Below, piece by piece: positions 7,099 through 15,563 of a stretch of 64,000 nucleotides of DNA. The stretch is from a virus. Every line of letters begins with the position of its first letter. Positions within the stretch are counted from its first letter, which is position 1. Both the position numbers and the translations under genes were made by a program. The notes under the pieces were generated by a model that saw only the letters and a list, made by a program, of their open reading frames with translations, was not told the origin of the DNA and ran no database searches. The DNA is taken from positions 1 through 64,000 of the IMG/VR virus record IMGVR_UViG_3300027788_000009; one strand, given 5' to 3'.

Positions 7099-8117
7099 AG
7101 ATTACGTCCGAGGTCCCTATATATCTCCATTAGCATTCGTTTGTCAATAGTATCGCTATCAATTGCTTCGATCTGATTTAGTACAATAGTATCTACACTT
7201 TCAAATGTAAGATCAATTGGATCGACATTCGAGTCTACTTCTACCTTTTCAGGTATAAGCATAAGCTCTCTAAGATTGTATTGCGGTATAAATGTTTCTC
7301 GAATAAAATTAGCTTCTTCAAAACTAATAGGAACATCAATTGTAACACGACAATGCATATTTTCTGATAGGCTATTATCGGGATCTTCAAGTAGCTGACT
7401 AAGTTTAAATGTTCTAAACACTGGCTGCTTAGGCCAAGTTTTATATTCAGGTGTACCGCCCCAATCTAAAAACATCATTCCTCGATCATCGTCCCATGCA
7501 TCTGCATAGTTGTGAGGGAAAGCATTACCCATGTAAGTAACGTTGCCTTTAGTTTGGCGTTTGTGGAAGTGCCCACTGAATACATATTCTTGATTAATAA
7601 AATGTTCTGCTTGGAGTGTTCCGTGATCAGGCATCTGCACCAATGCATTCATATAAAATAATGGCAATTCAAAATGTCCAAAAATATATCTGCTTTGTAT
7701 CTTAGGAACTGTTTTCCACTCTTCGCCGATTAGCCAAGGTAACATTGTTACTTCGCCTTCGGTGTATATTTCAGTAATTGGAATAATGTTTGGAAACAGC
7801 CGCATAAACTCAATAGAGTTAATTTCACGTTTGTCTTTGTAAAATAAATCATGGTTACCAACCATAAAGTATACTTTTTCAAAAGTTTCGTTTAATCTTT
7901 CGAGATTAGATACAGTATAGTTCATTGTACTTACATCTGTAGTTGCACGGTTATGGTGCCAATCTCCTAAGAAGATACAGGTTTCCGCACCGGCAGCTTT
8001 AGCTTCCTTGCAAAACCATTTTACAAATTCTTCACAATCATTGTTGTGCGTCCTGCTTCCGCCCTTCATACCAAAATGTATATCGGTGAAACAAGCAGCT
8101 TTTTTAAATAACGGCAT
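7095..8117 (-). CDS. gp47: gp47 recombination endonuclease subunit (Mre11/SbcD-like)
   Basis: The 340-residue metallophosphoesterase partner of gp46. Metal-binding motifs are in order: DIH at 12-14, GDWHHNR at 51-57, GNHD at 87-90, GHFE near 147 and GHFHK at 182-186. The length equals T4 gp47 (339). The ATG at 8117 has a strong AAGGAGT and lies 17 bases below the -10 box of a sigma-70 promoter at 8134-8162, so gp47-gp46 and the small gene behind them probably form an early operon. Confidence 0.97.
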   Translation of the reverse strand: MPLFKKAACFTDIHFGMKGGSRTHNNDCEEFVKWFCKEAKAAGAETCIFLGDWHHNRATTDVSTMNYTVSNLERLNETFEKVYFMVGNHDLFYKDKREINSIEFMRLFPNIIPITEIYTEGEVTMLPWLIGEEWKTVPKIQSRYIFGHFELPLFYMNALVQMPDHGTLQAEHFINQEYVFSGHFHKRQTKGNVTYMGNAFPHNYADAWDDDRGMMFLDWGGTPEYKTWPKQPVFRTFKLSQLLEDPDNSLSENMHCRVTIDVPISFEEANFIRETFIPQYNLRELMLIPEKVEVDSNVDPIDLTFESVDTIVLNQIEAIDSDTIDKRMLMEIYRDLGRNL

Positions 8118-8133
8118 TTTTACTCCTTAATAT

Positions 8134-8162
8134 ATAGTAACACATATAAAACAGTGTGTCAA
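8134..8162 (-). promoter_or_regulatory. sigma-70-type promoter for gp47-gp46
   Basis: On the minus strand TTGACA (8162-8157) is followed after 17 bases by TACTAT (8139-8134). The -35 overlaps the stop region of the gp55 gene. The gp47 ATG follows at 8117 with AAGGAGT before it. Confidence 0.75.
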
Positions 8163-8984
8163 CTATTTTTTCGGTTCTTTTCCGGTGTCTTGATTTTGTC
8201 TAGACCAGCTAGGATTCATACCGTTCATTTCTAAAATGTCATCACGTATATTTTGATTACGTTTTTCAATGTTAATGATTCTTACAAAACTATTAGTAAC
8301 AGCAGCAGTATAATATGCAAACGGATTATTAGATTTTGATTCATCAAATTGTAGTCCGATTTGTGCTAGTTGTAGAATTGCTTGACCCTTCATTTCGTCG
8401 TTGTATGTGTAACCACGAACGTTTCCTCGAGTTGCATAACGATCACATAGCTTCATAAACATTCTTGCTAGGTCATTAGTCATCTGTCCACAGCCTTTAT
8501 CAAAATAACCGTTTTCCATTCCGCCAACCCAATGGCTTTTTCCTACACAGATTAAATTGTCCTTGTCATCAAACTTCCAATGTTGAAAGGGTGGAAAGTT
8601 TACTTTCTCGTGATGATCAGCAACTGTCTTCTTAGTCTTTTTGCGAAGAAGGTCTTCCGGCACATGCTCGAATGACATAATACGAAACACTAAATCTTCT
8701 TTTTGCATTTTCCTATAATCAATTTCAAATTCTTTTGCAGGTATCTTCTTACCACGTTCTTTTACAGCAGCCGCATGTGCTTGTTGGCTCAATCGTTTAG
8801 CACGAGCCCTTTTTGCATCGGCAACAGTTCTAATGTTAATTTTATCTAATGAAGGTAATATAAGGTCGTATTGACCATATGAATCATCAGTATATGAACA
8901 GAATGTTGCTTTACTGCGGTGTATTTCAGCTAATAAGTCTTTATTTGTAAGGTATAGCACCTTTTTTGGTTGCCCAATTGTCAT
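8163..8984 (-). CDS. gp55: gp55-like late-transcription sigma factor
   Basis: A 273-residue protein whose C-terminal part follows the T4 gp55 plan: a helical stretch beginning near residue 170 (NDLARMFMKLCDRYATRGNVRGYT), then EMKGQAILQLAQIGLQFDESKSNNPFAYYTAAVTNSF and a basic IINIEKRNQNIRDD segment, matching the region-2-like core that binds the host polymerase core and reads TATAAATA. The first 165 residues are extra compared with T4 gp55 (185 residues) and include a basic RARAKRLSQQ helix. It is divergent from the baseplate block across 84 bases. NATAAATA boxes elsewhere in the window are its expected targets. Confidence 0.8.
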   Translation of the reverse strand: MTIGQPKKVLYLTNKDLLAEIHRSKATFCSYTDDSYGQYDLILPSLDKINIRTVADAKRARAKRLSQQAHAAAVKERGKKIPAKEFEIDYRKMQKEDLVFRIMSFEHVPEDLLRKKTKKTVADHHEKVNFPPFQHWKFDDKDNLICVGKSHWVGGMENGYFDKGCGQMTNDLARMFMKLCDRYATRGNVRGYTYNDEMKGQAILQLAQIGLQFDESKSNNPFAYYTAAVTNSFVRIINIEKRNQNIRDDILEMNGMNPSWSRQNQDTGKEPKK

Positions 8985-9033
8985 CAGTTAGTTCTCCAGT
9001 TGTATAAGTAATATAATAGCACATTATTCCGTA

Positions 9034-9041
9034 AATAAATA
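9034..9041 (+). promoter_or_regulatory. late-promoter-like AATAAATA box
   Basis: AATAAATA lies in the divergent gap between the gp55 and gp48-like genes, 27 bases before the ATG at 9069. An AGAGGAAA ribosome-binding site lies between them. This is the expected spacing for a T4-type late promoter serving the baseplate block. Confidence 0.6.
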
Positions 9042-9068
9042 GTATTATTAAGAGGAAATATTACCAAA

Positions 9069-10214
9069 ATGGCATTACCTAAAATAGCACCACTAGCAAT
9101 ACTTGTAGCCGGCGTAGCCGTAGCTGTTGACCAACAACAAAAAGCAGCACTGAAACAAGTGCCCGATGCTGCCAAAGAAGCACTAGACAAAGCAAACAGT
9201 TTGCGTAACGGCGATCTTGGATCTGCGTTAAACCAAGCAACTTCAGATATACAAGGTTTTGCTTCCACTGTTGGCGGCAATGTTTCAGGAGCACTTGATA
9301 CTGTGTCTACTAAGTTAGGCGCAGGCAGTATATCAGATTTTGCTACTGATGTTGGCACTGGTGTTAGCAATGCATTTAGTTCCGGCGTAGATGCGTTAGG
9401 AACAGTCAATAAAGTGTCCGGCAGTTTAAGCGAAATTTCATCTACTATATCTAAATTAGGTATTGGCGGCGACTTAGCAAGTGGTTTCCAAGATGCGGCT
9501 GCACGGGTTGGTGCTGCTGCTGGTGTTTTAAATAATTTGTTAAGTCTCAAAAGAGGTATAAATCTCCCCGCAGGTGGCGAACTGTTTCAAACAGATGCCC
9601 CAGGTATTAAAATGTCAGCTACTAATCCTAATGATTGGCGTGTAAGGATTAAAGCCCCTTTTGATCTATTTGGTAGTAACCCATTATTTGATATGTTAAA
9701 AAATACTGACGGTGTTGTATTTCCATACTTGCCAGAAGTAACATTCTCCACATCCGCAAATTACACACAAATTGATCCTGTTCATAATAATTATCCTTAT
9801 CAGGCTTACAAGAACTCACAAGTGGACGCAATCAGCATTGCAGGCAAGTTTACAGCTGAAAGCGAACAAGATGCACTATATTGGATTGCAGCAACTACGT
9901 TCTTTAAAACGTCAACGAAGATGTTTTTTGGTCAAGGAGCAAATCAAGGTAACCCACCAATTATATGTAAGCTGAACGGATACGGTGCAAACGTGTTTAA
10001 CGATGTACCTGTAGTAGTTAAATCTTTTAGCGTAGACTTTCCAACTGATGTTGATTACATTCAGTGTAACTCTGCTTCACAGGGAGCTAAGCCAACATGG
10101 GTACCTAGACAAAGTACTATTTCGATAGAAGTACAACCAATTTACAACAGAACAAAAATGAGACAATTTAGTTTAGAATCGTATGCCAACGGTACACTGA
10201 AGGGGTATGTATAA
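9069..10214 (+). CDS. gp48: gp48-like baseplate tail-tube cap
   Basis: A 381-residue protein. Residues 1-25 are hydrophobic and small, 25-155 are Ala/Ser/Gly-rich, and the folded C-terminal half (about 170-375) holds the motifs I associate with the gp48/gp54 tail-tube-like family: FPYLPEVTFSTSANY, then AESEQDALYWIAATTFF, then VQPIYNRTKMRQFSLESYANG at the end. In T4 gp48 (364 residues) caps the hub and starts the tube together with gp54. Which of the two this is cannot be settled by eye; length and C-terminus favour gp48. It overlaps the next gene (TAATG), the first of a chain of coupled genes. Confidence 0.7.
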   Translation: MALPKIAPLAILVAGVAVAVDQQQKAALKQVPDAAKEALDKANSLRNGDLGSALNQATSDIQGFASTVGGNVSGALDTVSTKLGAGSISDFATDVGTGVSNAFSSGVDALGTVNKVSGSLSEISSTISKLGIGGDLASGFQDAAARVGAAAGVLNNLLSLKRGINLPAGGELFQTDAPGIKMSATNPNDWRVRIKAPFDLFGSNPLFDMLKNTDGVVFPYLPEVTFSTSANYTQIDPVHNNYPYQAYKNSQVDAISIAGKFTAESEQDALYWIAATTFFKTSTKMFFGQGANQGNPPIICKLNGYGANVFNDVPVVVKSFSVDFPTDVDYIQCNSASQGAKPTWVPRQSTISIEVQPIYNRTKMRQFSLESYANGTLKGYV

Positions 10215-10513
10215 TGGCTGTATATAATAATAACTCACCGTATGCAACAACAAGTCAAAATTCTTTGTATTTAGAATTACTAGATATTAGACCAGTTCCA
10301 GCAGAAGATGACGATGTGCTTTACACAATAGAATCGCATTATACCCATCGTCCGGATCTACTAGCATTTGATCTTTACGAAGATCCTAAGTTGTGGTGGG
10401 TGTTTGTGCAACGAAATATGGAAGTAATAAAAGATCCTATTTTTGATTTTGAAGTAGGAACGCAGATTTATATTCCTAAACACAGTAACCTAAAGAAGCA
10501 TTTAGGAGTATAG
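10214..10513 (+). CDS. gp53: gp53-like baseplate wedge protein (LysM-like)
   Basis: A 99-residue protein with the plan YTIESHYTHRPDLLAFDLYEDPKLWWVFVQRN, then DPIFDFEVGTQIYIP. This fits a LysM-like fold and the core of T4 gp53 (196 residues), the wedge subunit that links wedges to the hub; marine versions are short. It starts in the stop of the gp48-like gene and ends one base before the next ATG. Assignment rests on the RPDL...LWWV...I.DP pattern and genome position. Confidence 0.65.
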   Translation: MAVYNNNSPYATTSQNSLYLELLDIRPVPAEDDDVLYTIESHYTHRPDLLAFDLYEDPKLWWVFVQRNMEVIKDPIFDFEVGTQIYIPKHSNLKKHLGV

Positions 10514-10514
10514 A

Positions 10515-13337
10515 ATGGCAATACGCGAAATAACAGATGCTATAACCGGCAGAAAGATTAAAGTAGATACTAATAAACCTGGTGGTACTGACAATCCTTT
10601 TAAAAATACAGCAGATTATTATGCTTGGATCCGTGCTGGCAAACCTAACGATTGGCCGCCAAGTGCCGCAAACCGAGTTCAAAATGGAGGTGGTAATTGG
10701 CTTCGTCCTAAGCTAAGACCAGATGGGTTGAAAGTTCTTGATACTATTGAGTCACAAGCTACTAATATTAAAACAGGAATAGCGACTATCAAAGACTCAC
10801 TTGAAACAAACAATGGAGCTTCTGCGTTTATTGACAAACATATGAACAAGAACTCTGCAGGTAAATCAGAAAGTGGCGAAGTAACTAACGTTGGAGAGCC
10901 TAGCAAAAAAGCAACTAGAACTTTGCCTAATATTGTTGAGAATCCGTTAGAACAGTTTGCTTCAATGACACCGTTATGGACTCTTGCAGTTCTAACATCG
11001 GATCAGTTTAACAAGCCTGATAGCTATAGATCAGGAGACTTATCATTTGCAAAGCATAAGCAAAACATTTTTATTCCAGGCGGCAAAGACAAATCTAGAA
11101 CATTTGAGTCAGGAATTATATTTTCATCTGCAGGACGTGGCGATGATGCACGAGTAAAAACAGCATCCGGCGTACCTGAATTTTTTATTGACAACTTTAG
11201 AATGTCAGCAGCAATTAGTGCTAGTGAAAAAACTGGTAATACAAATGCGCTGAATTTTGACTTTGATATTTTTGAACCATATAGTATGGGACTATTATTA
11301 GAGTCTATGCAAGTTGCTGCTATTAAAGCTGGTTGGCCAAACTATCTTGATGCACCGTATCTTTTAAAACTTGACTTTCAAGGCTTTGACGAAGACATGG
11401 CAAAACGCTCATCAGTAAAATCAAAATACTTTGTTCTAAAATTTAAAACAGTAACATTTGACACCAACGAATCAGGTAGCTCGTATAAAGTGTCAGCATT
11501 TCCGTATAACCACATTGGTTACTTAGATACTATTAATATGTTGTTTAACGACATTAATATTTCTGCTCCTAACAAAGGAACAGTTGAAGAAATGTTAAAG
11601 TCTGGTCCTAACAGTTTAGAAAAAGTTTTAAATGATAACGAGCTATCTCTTATTACAGCAGGCAAGTATTCAGTGCCAGACGAGTATATAATTGAATTTC
11701 CTGAAAAGTCAGGAGACTGGGTTACTGCTCAAAAGAAAGATTCAAATAATTCTAATAAAGGTGCAACTGATAAATCTTCATCAAGTACAACAGTTGTTGG
11801 TGGAGGTGGACAAGTAACTAAAACTGCATTTGGTACAAACCCTATTGGCAAAGCCTCGTTTGGATTTGATGCAGAGCAAGGCGGCAACTTTAACTTTTCT
11901 AGAGCAGGCGATGCATACAATGAAGAAACTGGCAGAGTTGACAGATTTAAAATGTCAATTAATCAAAAGTCTAGAGAATTCTTGTTTACACAGAAGCAGC
12001 CGCTAACAGATGTTATAACACAAGTAATTTTAAGTTCAAAATATGCAGTTGACGCTATCAGCGGAACCCAAGCATCAAATAATCTAACACCAGAAGGTTA
12101 TATTAAATGGTTTAGGATCGATATTCAAGTTGAGTTTTTAGGGTACGATGTACAAATAGGTGATTTTGCAAAACGATACACTTATAGAGTTGTGCCTTAT
12201 TTTGTTCATCAGAGTATATTTAAAACTCCTGGGTCAGCAGTTAATACATTAGCCCTTCAAAAAACAATTGCCAAACATTATCAGTATCTCTATACAGGAC
12301 AAAATACTGATGTTTTAAAATTTGATATTCAAATTAATAACTTATTCTTTACAGGCACTGATCCAACTAATCCTGCAAATACTTCAAGTGAACAAAATCA
12401 GGATCAACGTTTTACTGTGTCATCACCACCCGTAGGAACTAACACACCTAAGCCTACTAACAGCGAAGCAACAGCAGGTAATCTTGGTAAAACAAAAACT
12501 AAGAGAGACATTGCTGCAATGTTAAACCGACAGGGCGGTAGTGGATTTAAAGATGTTGAAAAAACAGTTGCTGATAGCTTTCAAAAAGCATTTACACAAA
12601 ACGGAACAACAGACTTAGTTAAATTAGATTTAGAAATTTTAGGCGATACATACTGGCTAGTTGACAGTGGAATTGGAAATTATGTTGCATCCTCCAAGCC
12701 ACGTTCAATGACAACCGGTGACGGATCGGCTAATTATGAAGGACAAGACGTTTACATTTACCTTTCATTTAGAACTCCAATTGATGTTAATACAGAAAGT
12801 GGACTTTATGATTTTAAAAATTCAGCACCTAGTCCTTTTAGTGGAGTATACAAAGTAATTAAAGTTGATAGCGAATTTAGAGCAGGTAATTTTACACAGA
12901 CCTTAAAATGCTTAAGAATGCAACAACAAGAAGTTGACTTTAACGGCCAGTTACCAAAAGGCGCAGATACTAATACACCAGCTGTTGTACTTGGTAATAA
13001 AGTTCCTGAGAAAACTAACATAACACAGCAGATTGCTACTGCTAAAGATTGGACAACTTTATCGTTTGACAATTTAATAAACGCATCAAAGCCTGGGGGA
13101 TCACTTGAAACATCTGCAAATGAATTCTTAAAAAGTTTAGGACTTCCGACAGGCCCAGCAGGGTCATTAAAACCAGCAAGTTCGGAATCGTTTAAATCTA
13201 AACCTAAGTTAATAGAAAAACGTCGACAGGCAAACGGTACTCTTGTAAACTTTAATATTGATAGATCACAACCGTTTTCAGAATCGTTTGATTCTGAAGG
13301 AAACACAATTAGAATTTATGGAGAGATTGTAATATAA
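10515..13337 (+). CDS. large baseplate hub-type structural protein (gp27 position)
   Basis: A 940-residue protein between gp53-like and gp5-like genes. It has no signal peptide or long membrane segment. A conserved-looking core at about 200-360 contains FFIDNFRMSAAISASEK, FDFDIFEPYSMGLLLESMQ and LKLDFQGFDED. A Ser/Thr/Gly linker near 410-430 and a Pro/Thr/Asn-rich linker near 620-660 separate at least three domains. In T4 the hub protein paired with gp5 is gp27 (391 residues), so this would be an enlarged counterpart; that is inference from position and from beta-rich composition. Coupled at both ends (ATG at 10515; TAATG into gp5). Confidence 0.6.
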   Translation: MAIREITDAITGRKIKVDTNKPGGTDNPFKNTADYYAWIRAGKPNDWPPSAANRVQNGGGNWLRPKLRPDGLKVLDTIESQATNIKTGIATIKDSLETNNGASAFIDKHMNKNSAGKSESGEVTNVGEPSKKATRTLPNIVENPLEQFASMTPLWTLAVLTSDQFNKPDSYRSGDLSFAKHKQNIFIPGGKDKSRTFESGIIFSSAGRGDDARVKTASGVPEFFIDNFRMSAAISASEKTGNTNALNFDFDIFEPYSMGLLLESMQVAAIKAGWPNYLDAPYLLKLDFQGFDEDMAKRSSVKSKYFVLKFKTVTFDTNESGSSYKVSAFPYNHIGYLDTINMLFNDINISAPNKGTVEEMLKSGPNSLEKVLNDNELSLITAGKYSVPDEYIIEFPEKSGDWVTAQKKDSNNSNKGATDKSSSSTTVVGGGGQVTKTAFGTNPIGKASFGFDAEQGGNFNFSRAGDAYNEETGRVDRFKMSINQKSREFLFTQKQPLTDVITQVILSSKYAVDAISGTQASNNLTPEGYIKWFRIDIQVEFLGYDVQIGDFAKRYTYRVVPYFVHQSIFKTPGSAVNTLALQKTIAKHYQYLYTGQNTDVLKFDIQINNLFFTGTDPTNPANTSSEQNQDQRFTVSSPPVGTNTPKPTNSEATAGNLGKTKTKRDIAAMLNRQGGSGFKDVEKTVADSFQKAFTQNGTTDLVKLDLEILGDTYWLVDSGIGNYVASSKPRSMTTGDGSANYEGQDVYIYLSFRTPIDVNTESGLYDFKNSAPSPFSGVYKVIKVDSEFRAGNFTQTLKCLRMQQQEVDFNGQLPKGADTNTPAVVLGNKVPEKTNITQQIATAKDWTTLSFDNLINASKPGGSLETSANEFLKSLGLPTGPAGSLKPASSESFKSKPKLIEKRRQANGTLVNFNIDRSQPFSESFDSEGNTIRIYGEIVI

Positions 13338-15085
13338 TGGCTATCGAACGTAGAACAAGACAACAACCAACAGGTGCAAATTTAGGATCCGGAGCATATC
13401 TTGCAAAAGTTATTAGTGTTTTAGATCCGACGTTTAACGGCAGACTAAAAGTTACTCTTTTAAAAGATCAAGGTAACGAGTTAGGCGTTGAAGGTAAAAC
13501 CTATGTTGTAAATTATGCTTCTCCTTTCTTTGGATATACTCCATTTGAAGCAATGGGTATGAATCAAACAGATTTTAAAGATACACAGCAATCTTATGGG
13601 ATGTGGATGGTACCGCCAGATGTTGGCGTAACTATTATGATTATGTTTATAGATGGCGACCCTGCAAACGGCTATTGGTTTGCATGTGTTCCTCCAAGAT
13701 TTTCTAATCACATGGTGCCTGCTATCGGAGCAGCTGATACTGACCCAACACAAGAAGGCCGCAGTTCTCTAGTTGCATTAACAGAAGAACAGAAAAAATA
13801 TTATAACACTAAACAGCCGTTGCCAGTTGGTGAAATTAATAAAAGACATAATATTAATGACCGTGAAACAGATGCAGAAGCAATTCCTAAACCGTTACAT
13901 CCAATTGCAGATAGATTTTTAGCACAGGGACTTTTAGAAGATGATGTTAGAGGAGTTAGCACTACAACTAGTAGGCGCAACAATCCTAATGCAGTTTTTG
14001 GTATTAGCACTCCTGGCCCATTAGATTATTCATCAACAGGAAAACGCTATCAAGTAGGAACAACTGAAAGTCAATCAGTTGCTATTCCTGTTACAAGATT
14101 AGGCGGAACACAGTTTGTTATGGACGATGGCGATGATCGTTACATTAGAAAATCTGCTCCTAATACCGGACCTGTAGAATATGTTGAAGCAAGTGATGCA
14201 ACTCAAGCAGGTATAACAGATCTTCCTTATAATGAATATGCAAGACTTAGAACACGTACAGGACATCAAATACTTTTACACAATACTGAAGATTTAATTT
14301 ACATTGGTAATGCTAAAGGAACAGCTTGGGTCGAACTAACCTCTAATGGAAAAATAGATGTTTTTGCAAACGATAGCGTTAGTGTACATTCTAAAAATGA
14401 TGTTAATATTAAAGCAGGTAGAGATATCAATATGGAAGCAGGACGTAATGTAAACATTAAAGCAACTGCTCAATACCAGTCACCTGATAGTTTAGATCAA
14501 CCCGCAAAAATTGAAGATGCTCTTAAACAAGAGAGTGGTAGAGTACAAATAGAAAGTGCGTTCAACACTAACATATTAATTGGTGCTAACGGAAAAATTG
14601 AAACAAGAACTTATAACAATGCAGCTGATGAGTCTATTGCTGGAGATTTAGATATTTCAGTCGCTGGCAATCACAGACATTATGTTGGCGGAACTACTGA
14701 TATTCAAACAATTGGTGATAGATCAGACACACAAGCAAACTGGGATATCAACACCGGCGGATACAATTACTTAACATCAGGCGCTAATACAGAAGTTGCC
14801 GCAGGCGGCGACATTCTTATGTCAGCAAGTCCTAACATACACTTTAATGGTCCAGCAGCAACAGGAGCAGCACAGGCCGACACTGCATTAACAATTACAG
14901 ATTTAATTACATACGATAATATAAGAACAAACCCAGATAAAGAATGGTCAAGCAGTAAATTCTTAGACGGCACAATTCCATCTATTATGCGTAGAGTTCC
15001 ACAGCACGAGCCTTGGGCATTGCACGAAAACCAAGCACCTGGACAAACAACTCCATCAGCAACCGATAGAGAGGAGAATCAATAA
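13337..15085 (+). CDS. gp5: gp5-like baseplate hub / needle protein without lysozyme domain
   Basis: A 582-residue protein. Residues 20-115 look like the gp5/VgrG OB-fold: LAKVISVLDPTFNGRLKV, then MWMVPPDVGVTIMIMFIDGDPANGYWFACVPP. From about 320 to 385 and again near 440-500 are short alternating repeats (NDSVSVHSKNDVNIKAG, RDINMEAGRNVNIKA) typical of the triple-stranded beta-helix needle. The T4 lysozyme insertion with its E-D-T triad is not visible. The protein would form the membrane-piercing spike. The stop overlaps the gp25-like start (TAATG). Confidence 0.8.
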   Translation: MAIERRTRQQPTGANLGSGAYLAKVISVLDPTFNGRLKVTLLKDQGNELGVEGKTYVVNYASPFFGYTPFEAMGMNQTDFKDTQQSYGMWMVPPDVGVTIMIMFIDGDPANGYWFACVPPRFSNHMVPAIGAADTDPTQEGRSSLVALTEEQKKYYNTKQPLPVGEINKRHNINDRETDAEAIPKPLHPIADRFLAQGLLEDDVRGVSTTTSRRNNPNAVFGISTPGPLDYSSTGKRYQVGTTESQSVAIPVTRLGGTQFVMDDGDDRYIRKSAPNTGPVEYVEASDATQAGITDLPYNEYARLRTRTGHQILLHNTEDLIYIGNAKGTAWVELTSNGKIDVFANDSVSVHSKNDVNIKAGRDINMEAGRNVNIKATAQYQSPDSLDQPAKIEDALKQESGRVQIESAFNTNILIGANGKIETRTYNNAADESIAGDLDISVAGNHRHYVGGTTDIQTIGDRSDTQANWDINTGGYNYLTSGANTEVAAGGDILMSASPNIHFNGPAATGAAQADTALTITDLITYDNIRTNPDKEWSSSKFLDGTIPSIMRRVPQHEPWALHENQAPGQTTPSATDREENQ

Positions 15086-15522
15086 TGGCAAAACTATACA
15101 ATAAGAAAACAGTATCGACTAACCAAGCATCTGTTGGATCAGCTGGTTCAACAGTTTATACTTACAAAGGGTTTAGTTCGCAAAACCAGCCAGACAACTT
15201 TAAACTTTATGATATTGATCTTGTAAAGCAAGATATTATAAATCATTTTTATATTAGAAAAGGTGAAAAATTAGAAAATCCTAATTTTGGAACTATCATT
15301 TGGGATATGATTTTTGAACAATTTACACCCGAAGTTAAAGATTTAATAGCACAGGATGTACAAGATGTGATAAACTATGACCCTAGAATAGTTGTAAATC
15401 AAATAAGTGTTGATAGTACAGAAATGGGAATTCGCATCCAAGCAGATGTAACATATGTTCCATTTAATGTTACTGAAAGGATGCAGTTTGATTTTGATAA
15501 AAACAGTTCGGTTATAAAGTAA
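15085..15522 (+). CDS. gp25: gp25-like baseplate wedge protein
   Basis: A 145-residue member of the GPW/gp25 family. The recognisable core is DLVKQDIINHFYIRKGEKLENPNFGTIIWDMIFEQ followed by a helix ending in INYDPRIVVNQISV (about residues 42-115). gp25 sits where sheath meets wedge and starts sheath polymerisation. Length agrees with T4 gp25 (132). The first 40 residues are a Ser/Thr/Gln-rich extension. Confidence 0.9.
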   Translation: MAKLYNKKTVSTNQASVGSAGSTVYTYKGFSSQNQPDNFKLYDIDLVKQDIINHFYIRKGEKLENPNFGTIIWDMIFEQFTPEVKDLIAQDVQDVINYDPRIVVNQISVDSTEMGIRIQADVTYVPFNVTERMQFDFDKNSSVIK

Positions 15523-15538
15523 GCACTTAATAAACATT

Positions 15539-15546
15539 GGTAAATA
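15539..15546 (+). promoter_or_regulatory. late-promoter-like GGTAAATA box
   Basis: GGTAAATAC lies in the 41-base gap before gp6 (ATG 15564). It differs from NATAAATA at one base. An AGGATTAAAC stretch follows before the start codon. Confidence 0.35.
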
Positions 15547-15563
15547 CAGTATAGGATTAAACA

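Noticed and set aside
7118-7147. Sigma-70 promoter between gp47 and gp46
   Set aside because: TTGACA is present but the -10 candidate TATATA at 18 bases is weak, and gp46 is already translationally coupled to gp47.
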